This document shows positions 14,850 through 16,047 of a DNA stretch of 16,047 nucleotides, piece after piece (position 1 is the stretch's first letter; every line of letters begins with the position of its first letter). The notes below the pieces were generated by a model, which was not told the DNA's origin, ran no database searches, and saw nothing but the letters and a program-made list of their open reading frames with translations. Made by a program: the position numbers and the translations under genes. This DNA comes from Chloroflexota bacterium (GTDB lineage Bacteria; Chloroflexota; FW602-bin22; JAMCYS01), in contig JAJZQK010000022.1 of the NCBI GenBank assembly GCA_021847625.1, positions 1-16,047 on the forward strand. The letters are read 5' to 3'.

Positions 14850-16047
14850 ATGGCAAAGAAGTGGGTGTACCTCTTCCGGGAAGGCGATGGCACGATGCGC
14901 GACCTTCTGGGAGGCAAGGGCGCTGGTGTGTCGGAGATGACCAAAGCCGGTCTCCCCGTTCCGCCCGGATTTACGATCACGACCGAAGCGTGCCGTGAAT
15001 ACTACGCCAAGGATCGCCAGTTCCCCGAGGGGATGTGGGAGCAGACGCTGGAAGCTCTCAAGGATATCGAGAAGCAGACGGGCAAGAAGTTCGGCGATCC
15101 GAGCAACCCGTTGCTAGTCTCCGTCCGGTCGGGCGCCAAGTTCTCGATGCCGGGCATGATGGACACGGTCCTCAATCTCGGCCTCAACGAGCAGACGCTG
15201 CAGGGTGTGATCAAGCTGACGAACAACCCGCGGTTCGGCTACGACGCCTTTCGCCGTTTCATCCAGATGTTCGGCAAGATCGTAATGGGCATCGATCCGG
15301 CGAAGTTCGAGCATGCTTTGGAGGCCAAGAAGGAGGCCAGGGGCGTCAAGCTGGACACCGAGCTCAATGCCGACGATCTGAAGGAAGTGGGCGAGGAGTT
15401 CAAGAAGATCTTCCGCCAGGCAACGGGCATCGATTTCCCGACCGACCCCACCGAGCAGCTGCGCATGGCGATCAACGCCGTGTTCGCGTCCTGGGGCAAC
15501 AAGCGTGCCGTCGACTATCGCAACTTCCACACCATTCCCCACGACCTGGGCACCGGCGTCAACGTGCAGACGATGGTCTTCGGGAACATGGGCACCGACA
15601 GCGGCACCGGCGTTGCCTTCACCCGCAACCCGGCGACCGGCGAGAACGCCCTCTTCGGCGAGTACCTGACCAATGCTCAGGGCGAGGACGTCGTCGCCGG
15701 CATCCGCACCCCGCAGAAGATCGCTCAGCTCCAGCAGGAGATGCCCGAGGTCTACCGCGAGTTCGCGGCGAACGCGGATCGCATGGAGAAGCACTACCGC
15801 GATATGCAGGACCTCGAGTTCACCATCGAGCGCGGCAAGCTCTGGATGCTGCAGACTCGTACCGGCAAGCGCACGGCGCAGGCAGCCGTCAAGATTGCCG
15901 TCGACATGGTGAACGAGGGCCTCATCACCAAGGAAGAGGCCATTCAGCGGGTGGAGCCGGTCCAAATCGAGCAGCTCCTACACAGGCGCATCGACCCGGC
16001 GGCGAAGGTGAATATCATCGCCAAGGGCCTCAACGCCTCCCCAGATC
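14850..16047 (+). CDS. ppdK: Pyruvate phosphate dikinase, N-terminal part (3' end off window)
   Basis: The first 399 residues of an enzyme that is normally about 870 to 900 residues. It interconverts pyruvate, ATP and phosphate with phosphoenolpyruvate, AMP and diphosphate, linking glycolysis and gluconeogenesis. Seen: the opening VYLFREGDG and GGKGAG (21-26), VPPGFTITTEAC (37-48), the ATP-grasp segment SVRSGAKFSMPGMMDTVLNL (91-110), TGVAFTRNPATGE (253-265), NAQGEDVVAGIRTP (275-288) and the LEFTIERGKLWMLQTRTGKR stretch (322-341) that closes the nucleotide-binding region. The phosphohistidine and PEP-binding domains lie beyond the window. Start ATG 14850 is set by TAAGGAGGT about 10 bases upstream; the in-frame TTG at 14841 is too close to that site. 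The frame is open to the window edge. Confidence 0.97.
   Translation, partial: MAKKWVYLFREGDGTMRDLLGGKGAGVSEMTKAGLPVPPGFTITTEACREYYAKDRQFPEGMWEQTLEALKDIEKQTGKKFGDPSNPLLVSVRSGAKFSMPGMMDTVLNLGLNEQTLQGVIKLTNNPRFGYDAFRRFIQMFGKIVMGIDPAKFEHALEAKKEARGVKLDTELNADDLKEVGEEFKKIFRQATGIDFPTDPTEQLRMAINAVFASWGNKRAVDYRNFHTIPHDLGTGVNVQTMVFGNMGTDSGTGVAFTRNPATGENALFGEYLTNAQGEDVVAGIRTPQKIAQLQQEMPEVYREFAANADRMEKHYRDMQDLEFTIERGKLWMLQTRTGKRTAQAAVKIAVDMVNEGLITKEEAIQRVEPVQIEQLLHRRIDPAAKVNIIAKGLNASPD

Overview
This is a GC-rich window from a free-living bacterium, most likely a member of the Chloroflexota. That is inferred from gene content, not from a marker gene. The pointers are a sigma/anti-sigma pair whose anti-sigma carries a DUF5667-type domain, a nucleotidyltransferase fused to a degenerate phosphomannomutase, an alpha2-type glycyl-tRNA synthetase beside pyruvate phosphate dikinase, and dispersed palindromic repeats. 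Starts are mixed ATG, GTG and TTG, each with a good Shine-Dalgarno. Several promoters have an extended TGn -10 element.

Layout, left to right. (1) 1-2706: end of a family 1 sugar-binding protein and two MalF/MalG-type permeases, all +. This is the downstream part of a carbohydrate ABC importer; no ATPase gene is in the window. (2) 2707-4311: an intergenic stretch with a hairpin, a short palindromic repeat and a promoter; then a stand-alone LigD-type 3'-phosphoesterase and a MacroD/YmdB-type macro domain protein, both +. A perfect 15-bp hairpin separates these from the next block. (3) 4383-6394: on the - strand, an ECF sigma factor and its membrane-anchored putative anti-sigma, overlapping by ATGA. 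(4) 6534-7490: a YegS/DagK-type lipid kinase, divergent from the sigma operon. (5) 7491-7934: a 444-bp convergent intergenic region packed with palindromic repeats. (6) 7935-9080 (-): a compact old-yellow-enzyme-family oxidoreductase with a 4Fe-4S cysteine set. (7) 9297-10514 (+): an SbcD/Mre11-like nuclease, divergent from (6), with facing extended -10 promoters. (8) 10737-13238: an 833-residue sugar-phosphate nucleotidyltransferase with a left-handed beta-helix and a phosphomannomutase-like domain that has lost its catalytic motifs. (9) 13270-13460: promoter plus a leader ending in an intrinsic terminator just before glyQS. (10) 13461-14756: glycyl-tRNA synthetase. (11) 14850-end: the N-terminal half of pyruvate phosphate dikinase, running off the window.

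Most genes are housekeeping or common accessory families in short transcription units, and I found no clear new multi-gene system. The points most worth a second look are the glyQS leader (consensus promoter, strong hairpin, terminator before the start codon, but no canonical T-box UGGN), the pseudo-mutase domain, the stand-alone LigD phosphoesterase next to a macro domain, the repeat cluster with a compensatory base-pair change, and the sensor-like extracellular half of the anti-sigma factor.
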